64,000 bases of DNA from Massilia sp. ST3 (GTDB lineage: Bacteria; Pseudomonadota; Gammaproteobacteria; Burkholderiales; Burkholderiaceae_D): the NCBI RefSeq assembly GCF_018119405.1, contig NZ_JAGPWC010000021.1, forward strand, positions 16,219-80,218. Direction: 5' to 3'. The notes under the pieces were generated by a model that was not told the DNA's origin, made no database searches, and saw nothing but the letters and a program-made list of their open reading frames with translations. Both the position numbers and the translations under genes were made by a program. Of this stretch, positions 37,603 through 46,457 are shown piece after piece; within the stretch, counting starts at the first letter, position 1, and each line of letters starts with the position of its first letter.

Positions 37603-39300
37603 TCAGTAGGTCAGCGTCACCAGCGACACCGCCTGGCGCGGCAGCTGCATCCTGACGACGGCTTTCCCGTCCGCCGTCTTCAGGCTGGCCGGCTTGCCCA
37701 GCTGGGCCAGGGAGCCCGCCTTCTCCAGCGCGGCCACCTGCGCCGGGGTCGGATTGGCGGGCGAACCCATGCGCTTCCAGGCCGTGTAGGAATTACTGTT
37801 GTCCTGGTCGACCCGGTAGTGCCGTAGCTGGACGCGCTTGGCCGGAATCCCGCTGATATGCAGTTCGACCGGCGAGCCGGCATCGACGATGTCGTCGTCG
37901 TGGTAGTTCCAGACCATCACGGCCACGCTGCGCGCATCCTTGCTTGCCAGTGCGTTGATGTCGGTGCGCGCACCGCGCACGCCGCCGGCCTGGATGGCGG
38001 CCGCGTCATAGGCCTGGTCGCCGCCCACGGCCACGCGCTCGCCGCGCATCATGCCGAGCATGCGGAACACGTTCAGGACCGGCTTGTCCACGCCATTCGT
38101 GGCCAGGTCGCGGAAACCCGCGAACCAGGGCTGGTCTTCGAACTCGAAGGACCAGTTGACGGCGCCGATCAGGTTGACGCCACGGCGGGCGGCCAGGTCG
38201 TACCCGCGCGCGATGGAGGCCGCGGTATAGCTCGCGTACAGGGTGCCGTTGCGGTAGGCGTTCTCGGGATTGGTCTGCATGCCGCAGGCGGCGCAGCCTT
38301 CCGGGTCGGATTCGCCGATGATCACCGGAATGCCCTTCAGTTCCGGGTACTTCTCGACCAGGGCGAAACCCTGGTCGAGGCGCTGGAAGTGGATGCCCAT
38401 GCCCATCTGCACGCGGCCGTCCACGACCTTCGGCTGGCCCTTGGCATGGAAGGCCACGAAGTCGAGCGGGGAGCCGGTCTTGCCGGTGGCGTGGTTCTTG
38501 CCGCGCAGCGCATGCTCGAGGAAGTCGTCCATGAAGCGGCCCGCGCCCGCGGTATGCGGCCCGCCCATGCGCGCCGTCGGCAGTGCGCGTTTGACGGCGT
38601 CGGCGGCGTAGTCGTACATCTTGAAGTATTCGCGCTTGGTGTCGGGCGCGATCAGGTAGTGGCCGTCCGGCTCGTTCCAGACTTCCCAGTACCAGCTTTC
38701 CACTTCCTTCCGGCCGTAGCGTTCCACGCTGTGCTTGACCCACTGGTAGATCAATTCGGCCCACTTGTCGTAGTCCTTGGGCGGCGTGGCCCAGCCGGTC
38801 ATGATCTGCTCGTAGGGTACGCCCGGCTTCCAGCTGTGCTGGTAGGGCTGGGGGCGCTGCGACAGCGCTTCCGGCATGAAGCCGATCTGGGCCAGTGGCT
38901 TCATGCCGCGCTCGACATAGGTGTCGAAGATGGCGTCCACGATGGTCCAGTCGTAGATGGGCTTGCCGTCCTTGTCTTCGCGGTACATGCCGGTGGAGCC
39001 CCATTTGAGGGCATGGCTGCCGTCGCCCGAGGTCATCAGGTTATGCGCGCGCACGTACACGGGGACCGGACTCATGGCCGCGATCTGGCCGAGCAGCTTC
39101 TTGCCGTTGGGAGCGGTGGTGTAGTTGGGCTCGTCGTAGCCGAACCAGGCCCAGATCGGGGTCATCGGCCCCTTGGACTGGCTGGCGTCGACGGTCAGCC
39201 TGACGGGGGTGGAAGCGGAGGAAGGGGAGGCGGAGGGCGAAGCGGCGAGGCCGAGCGGCGCGGCGGCCGCCAGGCACACGGCGGAAAGGAGTCTCTTCAT
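37603..39300 (-). CDS. Secreted glycoside hydrolase family 39 (beta-xylosidase-like)
   Basis: The protein has 565 residues with a signal peptide (MKRLLSAVCLAAAAPLGLA-ASP). The TIM barrel shows the clan GH-A acid/base Glu in YWEVWNEPDGHY (near residue 210) and the nucleophile Glu in IPVIIGESDPEGCAACGM (near 327). The mature start (IWAWFGYDEPNYTTAPNGKK) and NWSFEFEDQPWFAGFRDLATN match GH39 xylosidases. A C-terminal beta-sandwich (about 430-565) follows. A CAAC pair next to the nucleophile is unusual and could make a disulphide outside the cell. It stands alone, so there is no local xylan cluster. Confidence 0.88.
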   Translation of the reverse strand: MKRLLSAVCLAAAAPLGLAASPSASPSSASTPVRLTVDASQSKGPMTPIWAWFGYDEPNYTTAPNGKKLLGQIAAMSPVPVYVRAHNLMTSGDGSHALKWGSTGMYREDKDGKPIYDWTIVDAIFDTYVERGMKPLAQIGFMPEALSQRPQPYQHSWKPGVPYEQIMTGWATPPKDYDKWAELIYQWVKHSVERYGRKEVESWYWEVWNEPDGHYLIAPDTKREYFKMYDYAADAVKRALPTARMGGPHTAGAGRFMDDFLEHALRGKNHATGKTGSPLDFVAFHAKGQPKVVDGRVQMGMGIHFQRLDQGFALVEKYPELKGIPVIIGESDPEGCAACGMQTNPENAYRNGTLYASYTAASIARGYDLAARRGVNLIGAVNWSFEFEDQPWFAGFRDLATNGVDKPVLNVFRMLGMMRGERVAVGGDQAYDAAAIQAGGVRGARTDINALASKDARSVAVMVWNYHDDDIVDAGSPVELHISGIPAKRVQLRHYRVDQDNSNSYTAWKRMGSPANPTPAQVAALEKAGSLAQLGKPASLKTADGKAVVRMQLPRQAVSLVTLTY

Positions 39301-39437
39301 TCTTGTTCTCGTGGAAAGGGATGTAATGACGATGGTAGGGCGCTGCCCACCGACCGTCCAATCACACTTTTCCCCGCCGAGATACGGAATCCGGTATCGG
39401 CGCGCTGTGACTACGGCAGCGCGCCGGCCGAGAGAAC

Positions 39438-41696
39438 TCAGGCCTCCTGCATCACGCAGTCGACGAAGTAGCCCAGCTTGCCGTCCACCTCGCGCTTGAC
39501 CAGGCCGTGCACGTCGGTCTCGAAGCCCGGGAAGCGCTCGTTGAAGTCGCGCGCGAAGCGCAGGTAGTCGACGATGGTCTTGTTGAAGCGCTCGCCCGGG
39601 ATCAGGAGCGGAATGCCCGGCGGGTAAGGCGTCAGCAGGATGGCCGTGATGCGGCCTTCCAGTTCGTCGATCGCCACGCGTTCGATCTGGCGGTGCGCCA
39701 TCTTGGCGAAGGCGTCCGAAGGCTTCATGGCAGGGACCATGTCCGACAGGTACATCTCGGTGGTCAGGCGCGCCACGTCGTACTGGGCATAGAACTGGTG
39801 GATCTCGGTGCACAGGTCGCGCAGGCCGCGGTTCTCGTAGCGCGGGTTGGCGCTCGCGTACTGCGGCATCACGCGCCACATCGGCTGGTTCTTGTCGTAG
39901 TCGTCCTTGAACTGCTGCAGCGCCGTCACCAGGGTGTTCCAGCGGCCCTTGGTGATGCCGATGGTGAACATGATGAAGAAGGAGTATAGGCCGCACTTCT
40001 CGATGATCACGCCGTGCTCGGCCAGGTACTTGGTCACGATCGAGGCCGGGATGCCGGTCTCGCCGAACTTGCCGTCCAGGCTCAGGCCCGGGGTCACGAT
40101 GGTGGACTTGATCGGGTCCAGCATGTTGAAGCCCTCGGCCAGCTTGCCGAAGCCGTGCCAGTCGTCGTCGGCATGGATCATCCAGTCCTTCTGTTCGCCG
40201 ATGCCTTCCTCCGACATCACGTCCGGGCCCCAGACCTTGAACCACCAGTCCTGGCCGAAGTCCTCGTCCACCTTCTTCATGGCGCGGCGGAAGTCCAGGG
40301 CTTCCAGGATCGATTCCTCGACCAGGGCGGTGCCGCCCGGCGCTTCCATCATGGCCGCGGCCACGTCGCAGGACGCGATGATGGAATACTGCGGCGAGGT
40401 CGAGGTGTGCATCAGGTAGGCCTCGTTGAAGGCGTCCTGGTCGAGCTTGACCGACTCCGACTCGCGCACCAGCACCTGCGAGGCCTGCGACAGGCCGGCC
40501 AGCAGCTTGTGGGTCGACTGGGTCGAGAAGATCATCGACTCCTTGGCGCGCGGGCGGTCCTTGCCGATCGCGTGCATGTTCTTGTAGAAGTCGTGGAAGG
40601 CGGCGTGCGGCAGCCAGGCTTCGTCGAAGTGCAGGGTGTCGATCTTGCCGTCCAGCATTTCGCGCAGGGTCTCGACGTTGTACACCACGCCGTCGTAGGT
40701 CGACTGCGTGATGGTCAGGATGCGCGGCTTCTTGTTGACGGCTTCGCGGGCGAACGGATTCGCCTCGATCTTGCGGGCGATCGATTCGGGGGTGAATTCT
40801 TCCAGCGGGATCGGGCCGATGATGCCGAGGTTGTTACGCGTCGGCATCAGGAACACGGGAATCGCGCCACACATGATGATCGAGTGCAGGATCGACTTGT
40901 GGCAGTTGCGGTCGACCACGACGATGTCGCCCGGCGCGACGGTCGAGTGCCAGACCATCTTGTTCGAGGTCGAGGTGCCGTTGGTCACGAAGTAGCAGTG
41001 GTCGGCATTGTAGATGCGCGCCGCGTTGCGCTCCGACTTGGCCACCGGGCCGGTGTGGTCGAGCAGCTGGCCGAGTTCCTCGACCGCGTTGCAGACGTCG
41101 GCGCGCAGCATGTTCTCGCCGAAGAACTGGTGGAACATCTGGCCGATCGGGCTCTTCAAAAAGGCGACGCCGCCCGAGTGGCCCGGGCAGTGCCAGGAGT
41201 AGGAGCCATCGTAGGCGTAGTTCACCAGCGCGCGGAAGAAGGGCGGCGCCAGGCTGTCGAGGTAGGACTTGGCTTCGCGGATGATGTGGCGCGCCACGAA
41301 TTCCGGGGTGTCCTCGAACATGTGGATGAAGCCGTGCAGCTCCTTCAGGATGTCGTTCGGGATGTGGCGGCTGGTGCGGGTCTCGCCATAGATGTAGATC
41401 GGGATGTCCGCGTTCTTGTGGCGGATCTCCTGGACGAAGGCGCGCAGGCCGGAGAGGGCGAAATCCGTCTCTTCCAGCGAGCCGCCGCCGAACTCCTCGT
41501 CGTCGATGGAGAGCACAAAAGCAGAAGCGCGCGACTGCTGCTGGGCGAAGGAGGACAGGTCGCCGTAGCTGGTGACGCCCACGACCTCCATGCCTTCCTG
41601 TTCCATCGCGGCCGCCAGCGCGCGAATGCCGAGACCGGAGGTGTTCTCCGAGCGGAAGTCCTCGTCAATGATGACGATGGGGAAACGAAATTTCAT
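39438..41696 (-). CDS. Ornithine/lysine/arginine decarboxylase (PLP, fold type I)
   Basis: The protein has 752 residues. The three-domain layout is that of biodegradative decarboxylases: an N-terminal receiver-like wing (1-125), a PLP barrel with SWHCPGHSGGVAFLKSPIG (near 160), HFDEAWLPHAAFHDFY and the Schiff-base Lys in FSTQSTHKLLAGLSQASQ (near 400), and a C-terminal domain ending LTPYPPGIPLLIPGERF. The product is a polyamine or its precursor; substrate choice among Orn, Lys and Arg is not certain. GGAG six bases upstream supports ATG 41696 over TTG 41708. The 231 bases upstream hold its promoter region, in which I recognise no definite boxes. Confidence 0.88.
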   Translation of the reverse strand: MKFRFPIVIIDEDFRSENTSGLGIRALAAAMEQEGMEVVGVTSYGDLSSFAQQQSRASAFVLSIDDEEFGGGSLEETDFALSGLRAFVQEIRHKNADIPIYIYGETRTSRHIPNDILKELHGFIHMFEDTPEFVARHIIREAKSYLDSLAPPFFRALVNYAYDGSYSWHCPGHSGGVAFLKSPIGQMFHQFFGENMLRADVCNAVEELGQLLDHTGPVAKSERNAARIYNADHCYFVTNGTSTSNKMVWHSTVAPGDIVVVDRNCHKSILHSIIMCGAIPVFLMPTRNNLGIIGPIPLEEFTPESIARKIEANPFAREAVNKKPRILTITQSTYDGVVYNVETLREMLDGKIDTLHFDEAWLPHAAFHDFYKNMHAIGKDRPRAKESMIFSTQSTHKLLAGLSQASQVLVRESESVKLDQDAFNEAYLMHTSTSPQYSIIASCDVAAAMMEAPGGTALVEESILEALDFRRAMKKVDEDFGQDWWFKVWGPDVMSEEGIGEQKDWMIHADDDWHGFGKLAEGFNMLDPIKSTIVTPGLSLDGKFGETGIPASIVTKYLAEHGVIIEKCGLYSFFIMFTIGITKGRWNTLVTALQQFKDDYDKNQPMWRVMPQYASANPRYENRGLRDLCTEIHQFYAQYDVARLTTEMYLSDMVPAMKPSDAFAKMAHRQIERVAIDELEGRITAILLTPYPPGIPLLIPGERFNKTIVDYLRFARDFNERFPGFETDVHGLVKREVDGKLGYFVDCVMQEA

Positions 41697-41927
41697 CGAC
41701 AGCTCCAAAGCGAAGCGCCGTGGAGGCGGCGGTCCCTCACCGGGTCATCCCGGACAGGCCCGGCCGCCGCGCACGGCACCGAAAAAAAGAAGAAGCGGAT
41801 TTTCGCAGAAATCAGGGACTCCGGTGCAAGTTTTTTTGCTAGATTAGCCAGAGTCCGCGATCCGCGGCGCACTACAGGGGCATTACCGGGACGCTGCGAG
41901 GGCGCTACACGGGCCCCTTTGGACGTC

Positions 41928-42566
41928 TCAGTTGTCGAGCCGCCGGCTGGCCCGGCGCAGGCCCTCGGTGAGGGCGGCCGCCGCCAGTGCGCTCATCAGG
42001 GGTACGGGCGAGAAGGCCGTCGGCGTGCTGTGCAGGGCGGCGAAGATGCCCAGGGTGATGCCGAAGGCGGCCACCGCGCAGGTCAGGGTCAGCAGCCAGG
42101 TGCGGCGCGCCAGCAGGGTGATGGCGGCCAGCGAGATCGCGATCTGCTGGGCCACCGAGGCGGCCGCCCACTGGCGCTGGCGGTGCAGCTCGTCCTCGGC
42201 GCGGCGATTCCATTCGCTCGAGGAGGATTCCCAGCGCTCCGCTTCCTTGCGGATGACTTCCTTCTCGGTCTGGTAGCGCGACACTTCGTCGCGGTAGCGC
42301 AGCTGGTTCATGCCCGGCAGGTTCGCTGCCAGCTCGGCCAGGTTCTGCTTGTTCGACTTGGCCTGGTAATGGCTCCAGGCATTGGCGGCGCTGGTCTTGT
42401 CGATCGCCGCATTGCTCTTGTACATGGCGGCGTCGTTGTGCGAGGAGCTGCCCAGGAAGGCGAACAGGGTGCCGAGGGTCGCCAGCACGGCGATCAGCAC
42501 GGCGATCTTGCCGGCGAAGCGGTCGCCGCCGCGGGAACCCGGCGCGAGGATGAAGTGGTCGGACAT
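41928..42566 (-). CDS. DUF4337 family membrane protein
   Basis: The protein has 212 residues. TM1 is AVLIAVLATLGTLFAFLG, then a long charged helical region (SNAAIDKTSAANAWSHYQAK, then EVIRKEAERWESSSSEWNRR) suggests a coiled coil, then two C-terminal TMs (LLTLTCAVAAFGITLGIFA and a PLMSALAAAALTEG helix). This is the layout of DUF4337, whose function is unknown. The ATG directly abuts the folA stop (TGA-ATG), so it is translated from the folA transcript. Confidence 0.83.
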   Translation of the reverse strand: MSDHFILAPGSRGGDRFAGKIAVLIAVLATLGTLFAFLGSSSHNDAAMYKSNAAIDKTSAANAWSHYQAKSNKQNLAELAANLPGMNQLRYRDEVSRYQTEKEVIRKEAERWESSSSEWNRRAEDELHRQRQWAAASVAQQIAISLAAITLLARRTWLLTLTCAVAAFGITLGIFAALHSTPTAFSPVPLMSALAAAALTEGLRRASRRLDN

Positions 42567-43061
42567 TCAGCGGCTCTCCTTACGGATATAGGTGACGAAC
42601 GCGTAGTCGTAGCCGTTGGCGTCGGAATGGTGGTTCTCGCGTTCGGTCTCCTGCCAGACCGCGGGGTCGATCGGCGGGAAGAAGGTGTCGCAAGGGAACG
42701 TATGAGCGATGTGGGTGACGATCATCGCATCGGCGATGTCCATCGCCTCGCGGAAGATCTGGGCCCCGCCGATGATGCTGGCCGGCTCGCCCGCCAGCAG
42801 CGCCAGCGCCGCCTCGAGCGAGCCCGCGCTGTCGACGCCCTCGTGGCGCCAGTCGGCGTTGCGGGTGATCACGATGTTGCGCCGCTTGGGCAGCGGGCGC
42901 CCGATCGAATCGAAGGTCTTGCGGCCCATCAGGACCGGCTTGCCGAGGGTCACGCGCTTGAAGTGGGCCAGGTCCTCGGGCAGGTGCCAGGGGAGCTGGT
43001 TGTCGATGCCGATGCCGTTCCGCGCGTCGACCGCCACGACCAGGGTCAGGCGGGGCGTCAA
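42567..43061 (-). CDS. folA: Dihydrofolate reductase
   Basis: The protein has 164 residues. DHFR reduces dihydrofolate with NADPH and regenerates the cofactor spent by ThyA. Motifs are VVAVDARNGIGIDNQLPWHL with PEDLAHFK (Asp/Glu active site near 30), MGRKTFDSIGRPLP (near 45), NIVITRN and IIGGAQIFREAM (near 98). The family N-terminus aligns only if translation begins at TTG 43061, giving MTPRLTLVVAVD; no ATG or GTG fits. The TTG overlaps the TGA of a short leader ORF (TTGA), implying translational coupling. It is followed immediately by the DUF4337 gene. Confidence 0.93.
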   Translation of the reverse strand: MTPRLTLVVAVDARNGIGIDNQLPWHLPEDLAHFKRVTLGKPVLMGRKTFDSIGRPLPKRRNIVITRNADWRHEGVDSAGSLEAALALLAGEPASIIGGAQIFREAMDIADAMIVTHIAHTFPCDTFFPPIDPAVWQETERENHHSDANGYDYAFVTYIRKESR

Positions 43062-43105
43062 GGCCGGGCCTGCTGCGTGAAGGTGGCGGGAAGAAGAGCC
43101 GGCAT
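43058..43105 (-). CDS. 15-residue leader ORF overlapping the folA start
   Basis: ATG 43105-43103 is preceded by AAGGA with eight bases spacing, the best ribosome site in the folA upstream region. It encodes MPALLPATFTQQARP and stops at TGA 43060-43058, whose TG lies inside the folA TTG (TTGA). This geometry favours termination-reinitiation at the weak TTG start. It is too short to have a recognisable domain, and expression is inferred only from the ribosome site and overlap. Confidence 0.6.
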   Translation of the reverse strand: MPALLPATFTQQARP

Positions 43106-43316
43106 AACGGTATTCCTTATCGAGTAACCCAAAGTTGCCGATGGTGTAACGACTGCGCGCGGCTGTCAAGTAGTCCTTTCGGCAGCGTCCGGTGACAGCT
43201 GTCCCCGGCCGCAAATATGTTGCATAATATCAAACTTTACGGCGGCCGGTAATCTTGCGATTGAGCAAGAGCGCCGGCGGACCAGCGCAAACGCCGTCCC
43301 ACACTGGCATATACCC

Positions 43317-44489
43317 ATGAAAAACCGAAGCGCCGATGGGCTGCGCGGTCTGGCGGCGCTGAACGTCGCCATCACCCATTTCGTCGCAGCCTTCCTCCCC
43401 TGGCTGCTCTACTACAATTACGGCGTCCTGTTTCCCCGCTTCGAGGGCGACAGCGCCTGGGCCGAGGTCTTCAGTTCGCCCTTGCTGACCTTGTTCTACA
43501 ACGGGCATTTCGCGGTCCTGATCTTCTTCGTGCTGTCGGGCTACGTGCTGACCCTGCCTTACTTCGAGCAGCCCGCCGCGGTCGCCGCGACCGCGCTGCG
43601 CCGCCGCCTGTGGGCGCGCTACCTGCGCCTGAATGTGCCGATCGCGGCCGCCGTCGCCCTGTCCTGGCTGGCCTACCGCTATGGCCTGTACCAGCACGCG
43701 GCGGCGGCGCCCCTGTCCGGTTCGCTGAAATGGCTGGGGAGCGTCTATCCGCCCGGCCTGGACGGCGCGCTGGCCTTGAAGGAGGCGCTGTTCGGCTCGA
43801 TCGTCCTGGGCCAGGCCGCCTTCGTGCCGCCGCTGTGGACGCTGAAGGTCGAGTTCATCGGTTCGCTCTACATCTTGCTGTTCTACCTGGCCAGGCCGGC
43901 GCGCTTCACCTGGCTGCCGCTGGCGCTCGTGCTGCCCTTGCTGTATGCGGTGCATGGCGAGCAGTCGGTCTATTACTATGCGATCTTCGCCGGGTCCATG
44001 CTGCACGGCCTGCGCCTCGGGCGGCCGGCCCAGGCCGCGCTGCTCCTTTTGGGGCTGTACCTGGGCGCCTACCAGCATTTCCGTGCGATGTACGGCTTCC
44101 TGCCGGCGCCGCAGCTGTGGGACGTGAAGTCGGCCTACAACACGCTGGGCGCGGTTTGCCTGTGCGCGGCGGTGCTGTCGGGACTGGGGCGCGGCCTGCT
44201 GGAGTCGAGAGCGGTCCAGTTCCTGGGACGGGTCTCGTTCTCGCTCTACCTGCTGCACTTCATGATCCTGTGCGCCTTCTCGGCGGCGATCTACGTGCGC
44301 TTCCCGCGCGAGCCGCTCTACATCGGGGCAGGGTTCGCGGCCTATCTGGCGCTCTGCCTGGGCGCCGCGGCGCTGTTCGAGCGCTGGGTCGACCGCCCGG
44401 CGATCAGGCTGTCGCGCCGCTTCGGCGCGCTGGTATGCCCGGGCGCCGCGGCGCCCGGCGAGACGCTTACACGGCGACAGGCGCCTTGA
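43317..44489 (+). CDS. Acyltransferase 3 family membrane protein
   Basis: The protein has 390 residues and about ten transmembrane helices. The N-terminal [20 protein letters not shown] has the Arg and His conserved in the family (OafA/NodX type). [17 protein letters not shown] with [10 protein letters not shown] follows, then [18 protein letters not shown], and the C-terminal [17 protein letters not shown] has the SxYLLH motif. Such proteins O-acetylate surface glycans or antibiotics on the periplasmic side. No polysaccharide cluster is adjacent, so the acceptor is unknown. The 3' end overlaps thyA on the other strand by 23 bases. Confidence 0.88.
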   Translation: MKNRSADGLRGLAALNVAITHFVAAFLPWLLYYNYGVLFPRFEGDSAWAEVFSSPLLTLFYNGHFAVLIFFVLSGYVLTLPYFEQPAAVAATALRRRLWARYLRLNVPIAAAVALSWLAYRYGLYQHAAAAPLSGSLKWLGSVYPPGLDGALALKEALFGSIVLGQAAFVPPLWTLKVEFIGSLYILLFYLARPARFTWLPLALVLPLLYAVHGEQSVYYYAIFAGSMLHGLRLGRPAQAALLLLGLYLGAYQHFRAMYGFLPAPQLWDVKSAYNTLGAVCLCAAVLSGLGRGLLESRAVQFLGRVSFSLYLLHFMILCAFSAAIYVRFPREPLYIGAGFAAYLALCLGAAALFERWVDRPAIRLSRRFGALVCPGAAAPGETLTRRQAP

Positions 44490-45261
44490 TGCCGGGGTGG
44501 GGGTCGTAGCCGCTCACCTCGAAGTCCTCGAAGCGGTAGTCGAACAGCGAGTCCGGCTTGCGCTTGATCTCCAGGCGCGGCAGCGCGCGGGTGTCGCGCG
44601 AGAGCTGTAGCTCGACCTGTTCCAGGTGGTTGGCGTACAGGTGGCAGTCGCCCCCGGTCCAGACGAAGTCGCCCACTTCCAGGCCCGCCTGCTGGGCCAT
44701 CATGTGGGTCAGGATCGCATACGAGGCGATATTGAAGGGCACGCCCAGGAAGATGTCGGCGCTGCGCTGGTAGAGCTGGCAGGACAGCTTGCCGTCGGCG
44801 ACGTAGAACTGGAACAGGGCGTGGCAGGGCGGCAGCTTCATGCGCGGCACGTCGGCCACGTTCCAGGCCGAGACGATCATGCGGCGCGAATCCGGGTTGC
44901 TGCGGATCTGGTCCATCACCTGGGCGATCTGGTCGATGTGCTCGCCGTTCGGAGCCGGCCAGCTGCGCCACTGGTAGCCGTAGACCGGGCCCAGGTTGCC
45001 CTCCGCGTCGGCCCACTCGTCCCAGATCGTGACGCCGTTTTCCTTCAGGTAGGCGATGTTGGTCGAGCCCTGCAGGAACCACAGCAGCTCGTGGATGATC
45101 GACTTGAGGTGGACCTTCTTGGTGGTCAGCAGGGGAAAGCCTTCCTGCAGGTTGAAGCGCATCTGGTAGCCGAACACCGACAGGGTGCCGGTGCCGGTGC
45201 GGTCGGTCTTGATGGCGCCATGCTCTTTCACATGGCGCATGAATTCGAGGTATTGGCGCAT
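44467..45261 (-). CDS. thyA: Thymidylate synthase
   Basis: The protein has 264 residues, exactly the length of the E. coli enzyme. ThyA methylates dUMP to dTMP using methylene-tetrahydrofolate. Motifs are [20 protein letters not shown] at the N-terminus, [15 protein letters not shown], the catalytic Cys in [12 protein letters not shown] (near residue 146), [20 protein letters not shown] (RSxDxxLGxPFN), and [13 protein letters not shown]. No truncation is seen. It converges with the acyltransferase gene and lies about 1.4 kb from folA. Confidence 0.97.
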   Translation of the reverse strand: MRQYLEFMRHVKEHGAIKTDRTGTGTLSVFGYQMRFNLQEGFPLLTTKKVHLKSIIHELLWFLQGSTNIAYLKENGVTIWDEWADAEGNLGPVYGYQWRSWPAPNGEHIDQIAQVMDQIRSNPDSRRMIVSAWNVADVPRMKLPPCHALFQFYVADGKLSCQLYQRSADIFLGVPFNIASYAILTHMMAQQAGLEVGDFVWTGGDCHLYANHLEQVELQLSRDTRALPRLEIKRKPDSLFDYRFEDFEVSGYDPHPGIKAPVAV

Positions 45262-45306
45262 TGGTGTCCTGCCGTTTCGTCCTTCTGATAAGCCGGCTAT
45301 TGTAAC

Positions 45307-46398
45307 TCAGACAGCATGCTTGAGCTTGGCCGCGAAGCGGTCGAGGGCGCCGCGCAGGGCGTCGTCGTCCATGCCCACCAGGTTGTCGCCCACGTAGATC
45401 TCGACCAGGCTCGATTGCGGCAAGGCGTTATGGGCGACCCGGTTGTACATCCAGGTCCCGTGCTCGGCCGCCAGCTCGTTGCGGATGGCGATGGCGCGCT
45501 CGCGGCTCACCGGCAGGTGAAGGTGCAGCATGTTGGCCTGGGGTGCGGCCGGGTTGACCTTGATCTCCGGATGGGCCTTCAAGGCCTCGTAGAGGAAAAC
45601 GGTGCGCCGGAAATAGTCCGGCATGGCGGCAAGGCGTTCATCGAACTGCATCGCCGCCGCCACAACGTAGGGCGAGCGGTGGATCACATTGCCGCCTTCG
45701 CGCCGGAACCATTCGGCCGCGCGCGCGACGAAATCGCGGCTGCCGGCCAGCATCGCGCCGCCCAGGCCGCCGATGCCCTTGTACAGCGACACATAGACCG
45801 AGTCGAAGCCCGCGGCAATCTCGGCTGCGCTGCGGCCGTAGCCGGCCTGGGCTTCCCAGAGGCGCGCGCCGTCCATGTGCAGGTGGACGCCGCGCGCGCG
45901 GCAATGGGCCTTGATCGCTTCGAGCTCTTCCCAGCTGGAGAGCTGGCCGCCGATCTCGCGCATCGGGATCTCCAGGCCGACGGCGCCCAGCCGGTCCGGG
46001 ATCGCCTCGAGGTCCGCCACGCCCCAGGGCCGGTGGCGGTCGCCCGCCTGCAAGGCGTCGAAATGACCGAGCAGCTGGTAGTTCGAGCGCTCGTGCACGA
46101 AGATGTGGGAGGTGGGATGCAGGGCGACCAGGCGGCTGCCGTGGTCATCGGCGCCCAGGCGCAGGGCGGTGACCTGGGCCATGGTGCCGGTCACGCAGAA
46201 CACGGCCGCTTCGCAACCCAGCAGGCGCGCGATCTTGTCCTCGAAGGACTGGATCAGGGCGCCGCTGCCGTAGACGTCATGGTCGGCGTCGTGCCGCTCG
46301 CACCAGGCCGCCATGGCCGCGTACATCTCGGCGGGGCGGCGCGGGCGGTGGCCCGGGAAGATCGTATGGCAGCTGCGCAGCAGTTCGGCTTCGGTCAC
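45307..46398 (-). CDS. Low-specificity threonine aldolase-like PLP enzyme
   Basis: The protein has 363 residues of the beta-eliminating lyase / aromatic amino-acid lyase family. Threonine aldolases split threonine to glycine and acetaldehyde. Visible are HDVYGSGALIQSFEDKIARL, CVTGTMAQVTALRLGADDHG (phosphate-binding region), VHLHMDGARLWEA (PLP-binding Asp with Arg) and SLYKGIGGLGGAML with the Schiff-base Lys near residue 205. The first ~40 residues (CHTIFPGHRPRRPAEMYAAM) differ from LtaE of E. coli, so another PLP lyase activity is possible. Confidence 0.83.
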   Translation of the reverse strand: MTEAELLRSCHTIFPGHRPRRPAEMYAAMAAWCERHDADHDVYGSGALIQSFEDKIARLLGCEAAVFCVTGTMAQVTALRLGADDHGSRLVALHPTSHIFVHERSNYQLLGHFDALQAGDRHRPWGVADLEAIPDRLGAVGLEIPMREIGGQLSSWEELEAIKAHCRARGVHLHMDGARLWEAQAGYGRSAAEIAAGFDSVYVSLYKGIGGLGGAMLAGSRDFVARAAEWFRREGGNVIHRSPYVVAAAMQFDERLAAMPDYFRRTVFLYEALKAHPEIKVNPAAPQANMLHLHLPVSRERAIAIRNELAAEHGTWMYNRVAHNALPQSSLVEIYVGDNLVGMDDDALRGALDRFAAKLKHAV

Positions 46399-46457
46399 GG
46401 CGGGCTCCTGGAGAAAGAGCCCGCTACTCTACACGGAAGCGGCGCCGCCGGCCAAGT

